Of a stretch of 64,000 nt of DNA, positions 1-10,800 are shown in pieces (the first letter of the stretch is position 1; every line of letters starts with the position of its first letter). The DNA lies in NCBI GenBank assembly GCA_014281115.1, contig JACONQ010000006.1, forward strand, positions 1,426,001-1,490,000, in the 5' to 3' direction. The stretch is from Laburnicola sp. R22_1. Lineage: Eukaryota; Ascomycota; Dothideomycetes; Pleosporales; Didymosphaeriaceae. Below the pieces are notes generated by a model, which was not told the DNA's origin, did no database searches, and saw only the letters and a program-made list of their open reading frames with translations. A program made the position numbers and the translations under genes.

Positions 1-1
1 A

Positions 2-310
2 GTGTTCCAAGTCGACAAACGCTCCTTCAAGGTTTTCAAAGCTCTATTCCACTCACCACTATCACCAGACATCCCAGGTGAGGTCCCTTGGACTGACTTC
101 ATCCATGCTATGGCATCAACTGGATTCTCTGTTGAGAAACTTCACGGATCCGCCTGGCAGTTCACCCCCAAGACGCTAGATGTCGAACGTTCGATCCAGT
201 TCCATGAACCTCACCCGGCAAGCAAACTTCCGTTTACTTGGGCCAGACGATTTGGTCGACGCTTGCACAGAGCTTATGGGTGGACTGGAGACATGTTTAG
301 AATGGCATGA
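2..310 (+). CDS. 3' end of a conserved hypothetical fungal protein (truncated by window edge)
   Basis: An open frame runs in from the left edge and stops at 310, so only the last ~100 residues are visible. The tail reads DVERSIQFHEPHP, then PFTWARRFGRRLHRAYGW, and ends shortly after. I associate this pattern from memory with the C-terminus of a family of large uncharacterised fungal proteins; I cannot assign a function. The first codon in the window is not a real start. A second, overlapping frame at 180-440 looks like a shadow. Confidence 0.5.
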   Translation: MFQVDKRSFKVFKALFHSPLSPDIPGEVPWTDFIHAMASTGFSVEKLHGSAWQFTPKTLDVERSIQFHEPHPASKLPFTWARRFGRRLHRAYGWTGDMFRMA

Positions 311-1052
311 TGTGGTCTACTTGTGCAAAGAGACTACTTGCTCCACAAAGGGTCTTCAGGGATATGGATTGTTCACGGTGTTTGAGTTGGCAGGAGTTTT
401 CAAGGCGTTGAATGATGACATAGGAAAATACTTGGCATAACGATATTTTGGGTATTCAGAAAAGCTCTGATTGAGCGACGCACATGCTTGAGCGAGGCGA
501 AATTGAAGTTATTCGGTTCATCTATTACCAGTACATGCGTTCAGCAGGTCATACGGACACATTTTTGCAACGTCTTCTTAAGTGTCCATGGCTTGAGATG
601 CTCGCGGACTTCTCCGCGGATGAACTCTATGAACTGGACACCATTAGTTTGCAATGGTGGCAGCGGTGGGAACATTTTCCCCGAAAATTCTACTTAGTCG
701 ACCACGCTATCATCACCACGACCCGTCTTTGTATAAGAGCATCCAATTCCGGTAAATGGCTTCAGAGAAACATGTCCCTGATGCATTTATTTGGGTGCTT
801 TCCTTACGCGGAAGGAAATATTAGCGCCTGCCGCGCCCGAAGGGTTCGGAAGCGACCAATGAGAGTATTATGGCACCAGTGCAATAATTATCTAGCCTTA
901 CATAAGCCGACCCAGTGGTCCAATATGGTGTTGTAATTATCACACCACCTGGTGCTGGCTGTCTATGACGAAATGGGCGCATCCTTAAACGCACACACTT
1001 CCCACGACTGTATCTCGATATCGCATCAATACTTTCATCTGTCCACATCAAA
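311..1052. other. intergenic region, no recognised gene
   Basis: A 150-codon frame (484-936, +) and an antisense frame (821-1099) exist, but neither shows a motif I recognise. I treat this stretch as the 3' flank of the first gene plus the promoter of the MDR gene. Confidence 0.4.
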
Positions 1053-1061
1053 ATGCAGAAT

Positions 1062-2072
1062 ATGCGCGCCTGACAGTTCAAGACCACCGCCGGTGGCATC
1101 GAGAAGAACCTCTATCTCCCGGCCGCGGGCGTTCCAAAGCCACGCATCAATCAGGACCAAGTCCTAGTCAAAGTATACAGCGCAGCTCTCAATCACATAG
1201 ACTACAAAGTCCCCGAACTGGGAATCGCGGCAAGAGCTGTGATCCCCTCGCCGTCTACGCCTGGTAGGGACTTTTGTGGCAAAATTGCAAAGACTGGACA
1301 TAAGGTCAGCTCACGCGGCGTCGGCGAGATGGTGTTCGGCACTCATTCTGGACCCCTCGGTCACGGATCCCTAGGCCAGTACATTGCAGTTTCGCAAGAC
1401 ATGTTTGCCACCATTCTGGAAGGAGCGAAAGTTGACGACATGGCCGGCGTTGGCGTAGCTGTACTCACGGCATATCAATCTATACATGCGAACGCCAAGA
1501 AGGGCGACGAAGTTTTTATAAACGGTGGCTCTGGTGGTTGTGGTGTCTTCGGCATTCAGATCGCAAAGTCGCTGGGCTGCCATGTAACGACATTATGCTC
1601 GAGCGCCAATGTAGAGCTTTGCAAGAGCCTGGGCGCAGACGAAGTCATTGACTACAAATCCGTCGATCTGATCACAGTGCTAAAAGAGAAGGGTCAAGTC
1701 TTTAACTTGGTCGTTGATAATGTCGGCTTGCCGTCTAACCTGTATAGCTCCTGCCATTATTTTACCGTAGCTGGCGGCAAATTCGCGCAAGTGGGGACAG
1801 AGATTAGTGTGGTATCTGCAGTTCAACATGCGAGAAATATGATTCTTCCTAGGTTCCTCGGCGGCGGAAAACGGAAATATCAAATCATCATAGTAAAGAC
1901 TAAGCACGAGGACTTAAACCAGCTTGCAAATTGGATAAGTGAAGGGAAAATCCGCACGGTGATTGATTCAGTGTGGGAGTACGACGATGCTCCCCGGGCT
2001 TTAGAAAGGTTGAAGACTGGTAGGGCCAAGGGCAAGGTTATCGTGCACGTCAAGAAGGAATCATCGCACTAG
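1062..2072 (+). CDS. MDR-superfamily zinc-type alcohol dehydrogenase/quinone oxidoreductase with an in-frame TGA near the start
   Basis: This is a medium-chain NAD(P)H oxidoreductase of about 336 residues. The cofactor-binding domain is clear: an NGGSGGCGVFGIQIAKSLG dinucleotide loop, LGADEVIDY about 30 residues on, and a C-terminal GRAKGKVIV. The N-terminal GroES-like part continues upstream in the same frame (LVKVYSAALNHIDYKVPEL) to ATG 1062 or 1053. Codon 4 counted from 1062, at 1071-1073, is TGA, where relatives commonly have Trp (MRA-W-QFKTT-like start). The next in-frame ATG is 1329, which would remove most of the GroES domain. The gene is therefore probably a recent pseudogene, unless CTGACAG (1069-1075) is a splice acceptor for an upstream exon. 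The classical zinc-ligand cysteines are not obvious, which fits the quinone-reductase branch. The substrate is unknown. Confidence 0.75.
1071..1073 (+). other. in-frame TGA in the N-terminus of the MDR gene
   Basis: ATG-CGC-GCC-TGA-CAG-TTC is in frame with the rest of the oxidoreductase. A TGG-to-TGA change explains it; an upstream exon joined at CTGACAG would avoid it. Confidence 0.6.
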
Positions 2073-2764
2073 ATCTTCGTGCCTTTCTCTGAAAATTGTA
2101 TCCTCTCGGTGTCTTTGTCTCCAGAGTATAATCGATGCTTAGTATGGTGGTATGTGAACAATGCGCCTTCTTCGCATCTACCACTCCGTGATATTTAAAC
2201 ATAAACCACCTCTATTTTCTTTATATTCCTCGTAGGCCTTACGTTATGGGGCATTTTCATCACTTATCATATAAAAGTTCCGTCGCAACAAATTACACCG
2301 ACTACCTTCCTAACCCAAACACACCACTAACGTCATTCCACAAGTCTCTTTACCGTCATATCGTATTATGCATGCTACGATTCTCATAGGTGAGGATGCG
2401 GCATACACTACTGCAGCCAAGCACGTCCAGGGGGTACGGCAGCCATCTTCGTCCCGCGCGAATATCATCTCAGCCAATCCCACTCAACGCCCTTGGCACG
2501 CTGTGATCGTCGCTTTCGAACATCAAGAACATACTCGACATGTTGCATTATGGAACTAATGATTGGTTCGTCTGCTGTGCCTCTCATTGACCAACAGCGA
2601 CAAAAACATGTTGGTTGTAACGATGACCAGCAGCGGCACAGATGGAGAGATCATTGCCCCGCACTCATATGCACAGGGGTGTATCACCCTGGAACTTGGA
2701 GTATATATGATGAAAGTGCGGCTTCCCAAGGTTCTTTGACGACACGGAGCATACATTTTTCAAG
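2073..2764. other. intergenic region
   Basis: There is no convincing gene. Short frames (2368-2559, 2493-2810) lack motifs. It contains the 3' flank of the MDR gene and the 5' flank of the PhoD relic. Confidence 0.4.
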
Positions 2765-4486
2765 ATGGCGTCTTTCCTACTTACGGTGCTTTCTCTCTCT
2801 TCAGCAATAGCAGCAACATTCCACACAAATGTCAACTACGCGTCCCCTTCCCGCCGCCATCTCTCCCTCGGGATAGACGTCCCCAAAGTAATCAAGCGGA
2901 GCTCCGGCCTTAGAGCCAGATCATGGGACTCTGCCTCACTGAACTTCACACATGGAGTAGCGTCCGGTGATCCCCTGCCCGACTCCGTCATTCTTTGGAC
3001 GCGAATTTCGCCAACGATCAAGAATGACGAGAGTAATGTGACAGTGGAGGGAAATGTCCCACTCTACAACCATGATACCGAGACGTATATCAAAGCTAGC
3101 CCGAATCCAGTGTGTGTTGAGTATCAACTTGGCTCTGATGCGGACTTTTCTTCGGTCGTGGATAAGGGCACGGCGTATACGACTTCGGATATTGATTACA
3201 CTGTCAAGGTAACTCCACGGTCGAGTCTTGACTAGCAGCGCTTTCTAATGATACGCAGGTTGAAGCGAAAAGGAACGCTTGGCAAGGATCCGAGGGCAAC
3301 AAATCCCAGTGATGAGATTTTCACGCTTTACGGTGCGTCTTTGTACCATTCAATCGTGACACATCACTGACCAGATATTCAGACTACCGCACGAGAATCG
3401 CTCAATGTGAGGGAAAAAGTCCAAACCACGCGATCATTGCTGACATTCATGTAGACCGTACTGACTTGGACCTGCTACTCTCACATCGTCAGTATCCATG
3501 GATACCAGTGTGGGACGACCACGGCAAGTGCACCAAAGAGAAGAGCGACACCATATTAACAGCGAAGCAGAGATCTCCAACAACGGCTACCGCGACGGCT
3601 CCAGCAACCTCAACAACACCGAAGGCTCCTTCCTCAAACACGGAGGCATAAGCGTCGACCAGCGCAAAATGAACGCCGTCCGCGCATACTTCGAATGGAT
3701 GCCGTGCGTAATACGGCGAGGAGTGGGGGGTTGGCTTAATGCGGATCAGTGGGATGTACGTTCTACGCCTTGGGAGAAAGAGGGTTGCGTGGACGCTGAT
3801 GATGAGCTAGCTACATAGGGATACACGGCGAATCGCAATCGTACGCTGCACCACCCGTATTCTAATGGTATTTCCAACACGGTGTTCTTGGCGGGTGATT
3901 CGCATGCGAATTGGGTCTCTGATCTTGTCTGGCTTGATGAGATGCCTTACGACCAAGTCACAGGCGAGGGCCTCGTCGGTGTCGAATTTGCAGGGACGGC
4001 AGTCTCGTCTTCTGGGTACGGAGCCAATATTTCTAACGGGAATATCGACGCTGCTGGTCTAGTCTGAGATAACAAAGAGCTGCAGTGGAGCGAGGGGTAT
4101 TATAGGGGGTATTACGAATTGCAGATCTCGTCGGCAGAGATTACTGCGAAGTACTTTGGTACTTATCCGATCCATTTGACATGTTTAATCTGGCTTTCTC
4201 TACTTTCGGGCCTCGAGTGTCAGGGTATATAGCAGCTAGTAAGTGTAGCGCATACTGACTGATCGCAGGCTGCCCAACTGTGGCCTTCCGCAACCCTCTC
4301 GAGATTAGTCTAGCCAACTTCATGGTCAAAGCGGGTGCCAACCATCTGCAGCGCAGCGTGGCCAACGACACTGTGGAGAACGGCGCACTACAGAGGGGCG
4401 ATGTGCGTCAGACCAATTTGACGCGGAATACGGAGACGGGGGCGTGGAACGTGACGCACTTTGACCAGATGTTTATTAGATATTGA
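2765..4486 (+). pseudogene. PhoD-like alkaline phosphatase/phosphodiesterase, deleted and frameshifted
   Basis: This is a relic of a secreted PhoD-family metallophosphatase. It starts with a signal peptide (MASFLLTVLSLSSAIAA) and the PhoD N-terminal segment FTHGVASGDPLPDSVILWTR. An intron follows VKV (GTAACT..ACGCAG). After VEAK the sequence jumps to DEIFTLYDYRTRIAQ, so the conserved block that normally holds a GDYIYEY-type metal motif is missing. Two small introns restore LYDY and AQ-YRTDLDLLL. The frame then shifts just after PVWDDH; the continuation DGSSNLNNTEGSFLKHGG lies in another frame. A second large gap follows AYFEWMP, removing the DTRxYDR region, before NTVFLAGDSHANWVSDLVW. An in-frame TGA follows at about 4066. 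Final homologous sequence (NPLEISLANFMVKAGANH) ends at 4486. A functional enzyme cannot be made. Confidence 0.85.
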
Positions 4487-4897
4487 GAAGTGAGGTAGGG
4501 TAAAGGTGTTGCCCATGGTGATCAGGTAGGAATAAAAATTGGAACGCATTACAGCATGTAGAGGAATACCGAAAGGTTTGCGATGATTTTACTCTTGATC
4601 TTGATGTAGAGGAATACGGTGTGTTAAATTAATTCTACCTAGGGGTAGGACGACAAAGGCTTTTATCTCAACATGACAAGGAAAAGCAGAGCCCCCTGCT
4701 TAGGAAACAAAAAAGAGCGTGAAAAGGTGATCACAAAAACACGCTAGAGGAATATAATGCGTTGTTACAGAATGTTTGGCCATCGCTTGGTTTCGGCAGC
4801 ACACCTGATAATGGCTCACCATTACGGTCGGCGATCAAGCAGTGTTGGGCCGCAACCAAAATCAAATTGTATCTCAGGGCAACTGAGCTTCAGACAT
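4487..4897. other. convergent 3' intergenic region
   Basis: This lies between the PhoD relic (+) and the MDR gene (-). It holds one copy of a short dispersed motif (about 4560-4600; listed separately) and A-rich sequence, with no gene. Confidence 0.5.
4560..4600 (+). repeat. short dispersed repeat, copy A
   Basis: The core ATACCGAAAGGTTTGCGATG resembles cores at about 27300, 42975 and 59817. Only the core is shared at this copy. Confidence 0.45.
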
Positions 4898-5979
4898 CTA
4901 ATCTATCTTATACACGAGCTTCACGCCACTTACTCTCCCTTCCTTGAGATCCACTATCCCTCCCGGAATCGCATCCAACCCACCCTCCCAAACTTCCACA
5001 GGATGCGGTCTGATCTTACCACTATTGATCAACTCCTCACTCAACCGCCAAAACTTGACACCGAACTCATAATCCTGCTGATTCGCCGGGACTTGCTCAT
5101 TGAACGGTTCTCCCAACGCCCTATACGCATACGTCACCGAATTCCGCACGTCGCTCCTCGGGAAGTCCTGGACGCTGAGCAGCGAAGTGTAATGCGCACC
5201 CTCAGAACTAAGAGCCGCACAGCAGACCGCTGTTGATCCTTTCTCGGAGATGGTGTCAAATGCTAGCTTCAGTTTGTCCTTGGTGGCTTCGCGGATCTTT
5301 GTGCCGCACTCGGGGTCTTTGTAGTCGAATACCTGGTCTGCTCCGAGGGTCTTGACGAGATTGAAATTGTGGGGTGAAGCGGTGGCGATGACTTCGAGGC
5401 CTGAAAGTTTCGCGTATTGGATCGCTAGGGTTCCCGTTGCGGTAGACGCGCCGTATATCAATATGGTGGTTGGTTCTTGCACCTTGGCTGGGGGCAGCGG
5501 GAGACCGAGGGATTGGTACAGAGCTTGTCCTACCGTGGTGATGCCGACGCCGAGGGTAGCTGCGTCTTCAAACGAGATGTTGTCGGCGATTCGAATTTGG
5601 AGATCACCCTTGGCTGTGATGTGGTCGGCAAAAGCACCGTCGTCGTGGTTGTAAGGGTTGGCTACACAGAGTCAGCCATACTTCCTGCATCATCGAGACA
5701 CCGCGTCTCACCTCCAAAGACAAGGCCGGCCACCTTGTCTCCCTTCTTGAACGGCGTGGTCACTGCCTTCCCAACCTCTTCGACGATTCCCGAATAGTCG
5801 CATCCTGCTACGGCGCCTGGATTCGTGCGACCGTGTAAGCTGCGCCAGTCGGTCGGGTTCAGAGCCACAGCTTTGGTCTTGACGAGAATGTAGTTGTCTC
5901 GAAGCTTGGGACGGGGCACGTCGCTTCGAACTTCGGCGACGCCTTTTGCTTTGTGGAGGACGGCTTTTCGAGTGGACAT
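4898..5979 (-). CDS. MDR-superfamily zinc-binding dehydrogenase / trans-enoyl reductase-like (ToxD-type)
   Basis: Exon 1 is 5712-5979 and exon 2 is 4898-5661, joined across a 50-bp intron (GTGAGA..TGTGTAG), giving about 343 residues. Exon 1 has the GroES-like start MSTRKAVLHKAKG, KAVALNPTDWRSL and AGCDYSGIVEEVG. Exon 2 has the cofactor loop IYGASTATGTLAIQYAKLSG, then LGADQVFDYKDP and a C-terminal GRVSGVKLVY. ALNPTDW with YGASTATG is typical of the fungal enoyl-reductase/ToxD group. No polyketide synthase or other biosynthetic core gene is nearby, so I infer a stand-alone oxidoreductase. I chose ATG 5979 by family fit. The frame is open to an ATG at 6072, whose basic, hydroxylated leader could be a mitochondrial presequence. 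Confidence 0.85.
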
Positions 5980-6072
5980 GGTTGCGCGGTGGAGTGTGAA
6001 CCTTTGGAAGCTCTTGGCTGGGTAATGGAAGCCACGGGATTTCAATGAAGAGCAAAGAAGAGGGCCTTGCAT

Positions 6073-6505
6073 GCCATATGGTGGAAGGGTACGTTAAAAT
6101 ACTCTGGACTCTTACTTGTGGCGACCAAACCACGTGTTATCTCATGGAATGAATATCTGCATATGTGGCGCTGGATTTGTCATCTAGGCCTCTTACAAAC
6201 ACCTTAGGTACACAAGGTGTAACTCGGGGGACGGCATTCATATATTTGATGTAACAAGTGTGGCACTCCGTGTACTCATCTGTGAAGCGTCACAATTACA
6301 CCTTGCATCACTTACATCGGAGGTATCCCGGAGTTAGGTGCCATGCTAGCGGCGGTGAGAGTGGGGTCGCCCGCCAAGACGTGAGCTTCGCGCTTCGCTA
6401 CGCGTCTACAATTCCATCGCACTTCCACCACACCTCCACCACACCTCCACCACACCGTCGTTCCTCAAAGGCATCGACCATCGTGTTTAATTGATCTTCT
6501 TCACC
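6073..6505. promoter_or_regulatory. divergent promoter region between the MDR gene and MED7
   Basis: These ~430 bases lie between two divergently transcribed genes. A triple ACCACACCTCC-like pyrimidine-rich direct repeat (about 6426-6455) sits shortly before the MED7 start. I see no clear TATA box. Confidence 0.4.
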
Positions 6506-7312
6506 ATGGCACAGCAACCGCCCCCCGAAGAAGAGCGCCTCCACTCCTACTTCCCCAACCCGCCGCCCTTCTACAAGCACTTCACGCCCAAGAACCTCAA
6601 CTCCCTCGCGGCCTTCAAAGAAGAAAATGGCATATCCGATGAGCCGGCCGCCACAATCACCCCCGATAAGCTCCTCAGCCTCCCCGCCGAGCTGCGCTAC
6701 CTCGTCCCGCCCGAGCCCCCTGCCGAAGACACCCAGTACCACGTCTTCGGCAAGAACACAAAGGTCAACGAGGTCGATGACTACCCCGAAGTCGTGTCCT
6801 ACGTGCGCATGCGCCTGTGGAACGAGCAGGAAAACCTAGGGACGCTGGACTGGAAGTACGAGCAGCTCTACCCCTCCGCTGACCCGAATTGGTCGTCGCT
6901 CGATCGGCAGTCGTATCTCTTCCGCTTTCTGCGATCTATCATATTGAGCTATATCGAGTTGCTGGGCATTGTTGCGCAGGATCCCACGAGCGAGCAAAGG
7001 GATGAGAAATTGAAGGATATCATGACGCTCGTGATGAACATGCATGCGTTGATTAATGAGTATAGGCCGCATCAGGCGAGAGAGACGCTGATCAGAGTCA
7101 TGGAAGAGCAGGTGGAGAGGAAGAGGGCGGAAGTGGAGGGGGTGAAGAAGATGGCGGCAAGGGTCAAGGAGGTGATGGATGGATTGGAGAGGGGGGTTGT
7201 GGAGGGGAAGGAGCAGGGTGAGAATGTCGCGGCCAGGAATAATGACGAGGAGCGGAGGAGGGAAAGGCAGAGGGAGATGTGGAGGATCATGGATGAGATG
7301 TTGGGGCATTGA
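6506..7312 (+). CDS. MED7: Mediator of RNA polymerase II transcription subunit 7
   Basis: This single exon encodes 268 residues, the usual length for the family. Med7 belongs to the middle module of Mediator and pairs with Med21 in the nucleus. The N-terminal FPNPPPFYKHFTPKNL segment and the PPEPPAEDTQYHVFGK segment are the Med7 signature. A helical core follows, with NMHALINEYRPHQARETLI as the strongest family motif. The C-terminal ~70 residues are strongly charged and predicted coiled coil (VERKRAEVEGVKKMAARVKEVM). I chose ATG 6506 because TCACCATGG is a good context and the family begins close to there; an ATA/ATT-rich extension upstream is not needed. Confidence 0.93.
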   Translation: MAQQPPPEEERLHSYFPNPPPFYKHFTPKNLNSLAAFKEENGISDEPAATITPDKLLSLPAELRYLVPPEPPAEDTQYHVFGKNTKVNEVDDYPEVVSYVRMRLWNEQENLGTLDWKYEQLYPSADPNWSSLDRQSYLFRFLRSIILSYIELLGIVAQDPTSEQRDEKLKDIMTLVMNMHALINEYRPHQARETLIRVMEEQVERKRAEVEGVKKMAARVKEVMDGLERGVVEGKEQGENVAARNNDEERRRERQREMWRIMDEMLGH

Positions 7313-7668
7313 GGGAGAAAAGCTTGGAGCTTTTTTGGATGAAGAGGACATCCGACCTCCCACCTTCTTCATCGATCCTACACCTCGTCCGCGCTCTCAT
7401 CTCAAACCCACTTGCGCAATTTGTGTTTGCTGTTTCGAACCGGGTGTTTGCTGGGATGCGCTTGAATTAGCACCAACCTTTATGTCACGCGACCTGAATC
7501 ATGTCTATATCTATGCCACGGTTCCGGTCTCGACGACAATTCGACTAGCCAACACTAACAACACACACGGCAGTTCAGTCGTCTGAGTGCCGTTGGCTTT
7601 TGTATCGCACATCTCGGATAACTGGCGGTGCTTGGCCTTTTGACTCAGTACTATAGTAGACACACACA
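7313..7668. other. intergenic region
   Basis: About 350 bases of 3' flank of MED7 and 5' flank of the next gene. No gene seen. Confidence 0.4.
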
Positions 7669-8334
7669 ATGGCCCTCTCCTATCTCTTTAACGATACGTA
7701 TCTGCACTTCAACGGCACTGACTTTGGTGCGAATCTACCATGGAGAAGACACTTTAGCGACACGGAACTGCCAGTCGAAAAATCACTCCAACACCCTCTC
7801 CTTCGAGCCTCCCGATGTGCCCCACAACACATTGACAGTCACCTGCGCCCATATCTCCACTCGCAGACACTACTCACTGAGCTGGAGGCGCTGATGTCAG
7901 ATTATGTAAACACAGGAGCGACGCCGGGAGTCTACGAGGGCGGAATACGGAGTCATCCGCAATGGTTCTACGCCAATTGCGCTGTGTTTGGCATGCTTCT
8001 AGGCCGCGCTTTTACCTTGCTCAGCACGCCCGCTAGACCACCCAAATCGCTAGATAATCCGGAGGACTTTGCCATCTTGAAGTTACCCACGGAGCTGAGG
8101 CTTATGATCTACGACTATTACAAAGACGATTTGGATATGCGACAGAAATGGTGGGAAGGCATGACGCGCGTCTTCGTCAAGGCTTTGTGGTCAGACAGAG
8201 ACGCAGAGGAGGGCGCTCGCTATGTGATGGGAATCATCATGCTCACAAGTGGAGTCGCCATGTCTGGGATGGCGTGGATGGTGGTTGTAGGGTGGTGGGT
8301 GGGTTGTTTGTTTATAGAGAAAGTGGATAGGTGA
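7669..8334 (+). CDS. hypothetical protein with F-box-like motif and C-terminal membrane segment
   Basis: This single exon encodes 221 residues. I do not recognise the whole protein. Around residues 140-155 the sequence ILKLPTELRLMIYDYY matches the short F-box-like LPxELRxxIY motif that is abundant in Dothideomycete and Eurotiomycete genomes. The last ~40 residues (ARYVMGIIMLTSGVAMSGMA, then WMVVVGWWVGCLFIEK) form one long or two short hydrophobic helices, so the product may be tail-anchored. An F-box-like motif combined with a membrane tail is not a family I know. Start ATG 7669 follows CACACACA. Confidence 0.55.
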   Translation: MALSYLFNDTYLHFNGTDFGANLPWRRHFSDTELPVEKSLQHPLLRASRCAPQHIDSHLRPYLHSQTLLTELEALMSDYVNTGATPGVYEGGIRSHPQWFYANCAVFGMLLGRAFTLLSTPARPPKSLDNPEDFAILKLPTELRLMIYDYYKDDLDMRQKWWEGMTRVFVKALWSDRDAEEGARYVMGIIMLTSGVAMSGMAWMVVVGWWVGCLFIEKVDR

Positions 8335-8766
8335 AGGGCATGGAGATGGAGATAGATGCATACTAGCCGTGCAGTGCTCTTGTTATCTCCCCATCCATCC
8401 AGCCAGCCAGCCCTCATTCCCCCACATGCATGCTTCGCAACTCTCCCTACAATCCATTCCACCCCCTCTCCGCCATTCGTTCCACAGCATAACCTCTTCT
8501 CCCGTGGAACACTGCACAGCTTACAAGCGTGACATCGACCACGCATATCTGGCGCTGCTCGGCCGAAAGAAAACGCCGACCCGACCCACCGACCTACCAC
8601 TCTCTAAGGTATAACACAACCACCTACCGTTCTTCCACAAAACTACCTACGTCGTGGAACTTGGCGCATGCTTCGACATGGGATTGCGGGGTGGAGGGGT
8701 GTTAATGTTATACCATATGTAAGCATGCATAACGTTCGGCACTCGGGGTTTGGAGAGGCCGGGTAT
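8335..8766. other. intergenic region upstream of the hAT nest
   Basis: Pyrimidine-rich sequence with CCAGCCAGCCAGCC (about 8398) and no recognised gene. Confidence 0.4.
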
Positions 8767-8774
8767 ATCATGAC
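8767..8774. repeat. left 8-bp target-site duplication of hAT-1
   Basis: ATCATGAC here is repeated exactly at 14529-14536. An 8-bp duplication is diagnostic of hAT insertion. Confidence 0.9.
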
Positions 8775-10360
8775 CAGAGTTGTCAACAATCAAACAAAGT
8801 CAAATTTAAAGCTCAAATTTTGCTTGTTTAACGATTTCTTAGTGTTGTAGTCTTATTTGATTGCTTTGACAAGGCTGTAGAGGCGGTTTTGTTTGACTTG
8901 TTTGTTTGAATTTGAGCAATTTAAGAAGCCTTAAAAGGCGCTTTCTATAGTGTTATAGGCGGCGGCTCCTCCTAACTTTTTATGCCAAATTCTTCTGCAA
9001 GCTTGTTGTTGTTGTACATAGCCGCTGCCTTTGCGCTTGGAGGCTCAAAACCTGCTTAAATCCACTATTGTGTACACACTAAAGCAGCCAATAGCTAGCT
9101 GCCTATTTTGCGCCTCTGTGGCTTAAGTATATCGCTAGTGCCTGTAAACACCCGCTCACAATTAGCGCTAGAGGTAGGAATAGTTAACACATCTAGCGCT
9201 AATTGTAAAAGATTTAGGTACTTTAGTTTTAGTTGTTACTAATATTGTATAGCTATAAGCCCCTGTTTGTGTTGTAGAGCTATCCACATAGGCTCTTTAA
9301 CCTAGCTCTTATACTTATCCTCTGCCTCTATTACCACGTTGTTGTTGTTAAGTATCGAGTTAATTGCTTTGTTAAAGCTGCTTATTATAGGCTTTGGCAA
9401 TAGTGTTATTATTATAGCGGCTGCGTGGGCGGGCTTATAGCGAGCCTAAAGCTGCTTAAATTTTACGTGTGCGGCGCTAAGTTGTGTAGATTTGCTGCGC
9501 TAGAAGCGCTTGTAATAGAACTTATATTATAGGTGCAAAATTGTAATAGTGTAATAGACAGAACTTTTAAGTAACTTGTTAAAGTAAGCGCTCGCTTTAC
9601 GCCTTGCGGCGCATAGGTTAATAGGCTGGTAATTCTTAGGCGCCTTAAATAGCTCGTAGTTAACGTTTTTATACGCCTAAAGGCGAGTATCTAGCTTAGT
9701 AATCAGAGACTTAAATATAGGTATAATCTTGTATAAGGTGCTATAGGTGCCAGCTTTGCTATAACCTTATAAGCGATTAGTTACAAACTTAAGCGGCTAA
9801 AGTACTATAATATACTTTGTAATTACTACCTAGTCTATAGCTATAAGCCTACCTAATTGCATCTATTACGACGTATTAGATAGCTTCTTATTATATAGTT
9901 TTGTCTGTTTGTTAGTATCCTTTATCTCTTTAATATAGTACAAGACATATAAGTTAATAGCTTATTATAGCTTAACACCGCGCTTAAAGTAGTTATAATA
10001 GCTGTTCTAACGCGTAATAACCGGCTTAATTAGCTTGCGGAGACTGCCTATAACGCCTATAGGCATCTTACTAGCAGTATTACGCTAATAGTTACTAAAG
10101 ATACCCTATTGCTTTGGCGTATTAATATAGCTAATAATATTAAGAAACACGCTAAGTAGACTATCTCTCCGCTACTTCTATATGTAAAAATCTTCTTCTT
10201 TTATATATTTAGCGGCGTTATTATACGCCTTAGAGTCTCTGCCAAATATAATAGTTTGGCTAATAAGGTTAAGTATGTGGCAAGCGTAGCGAAGGCGTTT
10301 ATTAGTAGCGCTAAAGCTATATATTATGCTGAGTTTGTTAATAGTAGTATTATTATTATA

Positions 10361-10557
10361 TGTTAGGGATTCCTGAGGTGCGGCGCGCCCGGCGGAAGGT
10401 TCCGCCGAGCCCCGGAACCTTACCCGATTAGGCATTAGCGCCTCGGCTACGTGTGGGTATATAAGGCAGCTGTTAACAGTCTTTATACGCCACCTCGATA
10501 TCTTAGTAAAATTAACTTCTTGATTTCAACCTTTGATGCCTTAAGTGATCCCTTATA
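10361..10557 (+). mobile_element. solo LTR inside hAT-1
   Basis: This 197-bp block starts TGTTAGGGATTCC and ends GATCCCTTATA, imperfect inverted ends of an LTR. TTATA occurs immediately on both sides (10356-10360 and 10558-10562) as a 5-bp target duplication. It contains a GC-rich stretch and a TATA box (GGGTATATAAGGC, about 10455). Removing it with one TTATA joins the hAT frame LNNA directly to YNNNTT, as in hAT-2. No internal retroelement sequence is present. Confidence 0.82.
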
Positions 10558-10689
10558 TTATAGGCGTTATTAAGCACAAAGTAGTCGAGTTTATTACTAT
10601 TAATTTTAAAGTATTATAAAATATAAGATAGTAGAGATTATAGTAATTCATAGTAATATGGGTTGACTATAAGAAAAGAGGTGTGTTAT

Positions 10690-10800
10690 TACTATGGAGG
10701 ACCGAGGGCCTGAAGGTGTATGGGTAAGGCTAGGCATAAGGTTATTCCGGCCGAGGTCATGTGACTAAGGACCGACTATACAGCCATGCGGCAGTCTTAC
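10690..10800. other. GC-richer island in hAT-1
   Basis: AGGACCGA occurs at both ends of a ~75-bp segment of normal base composition within the AT-rich element. It could be a small later insertion or a duplication that escaped RIP. I cannot classify it. Confidence 0.3.

Noticed and set aside
4898..6072. A polyketide or secondary-metabolite cluster around the two MDR enzymes
   Set aside because: No polyketide synthase, peptide synthetase or other core enzyme occurs nearby.
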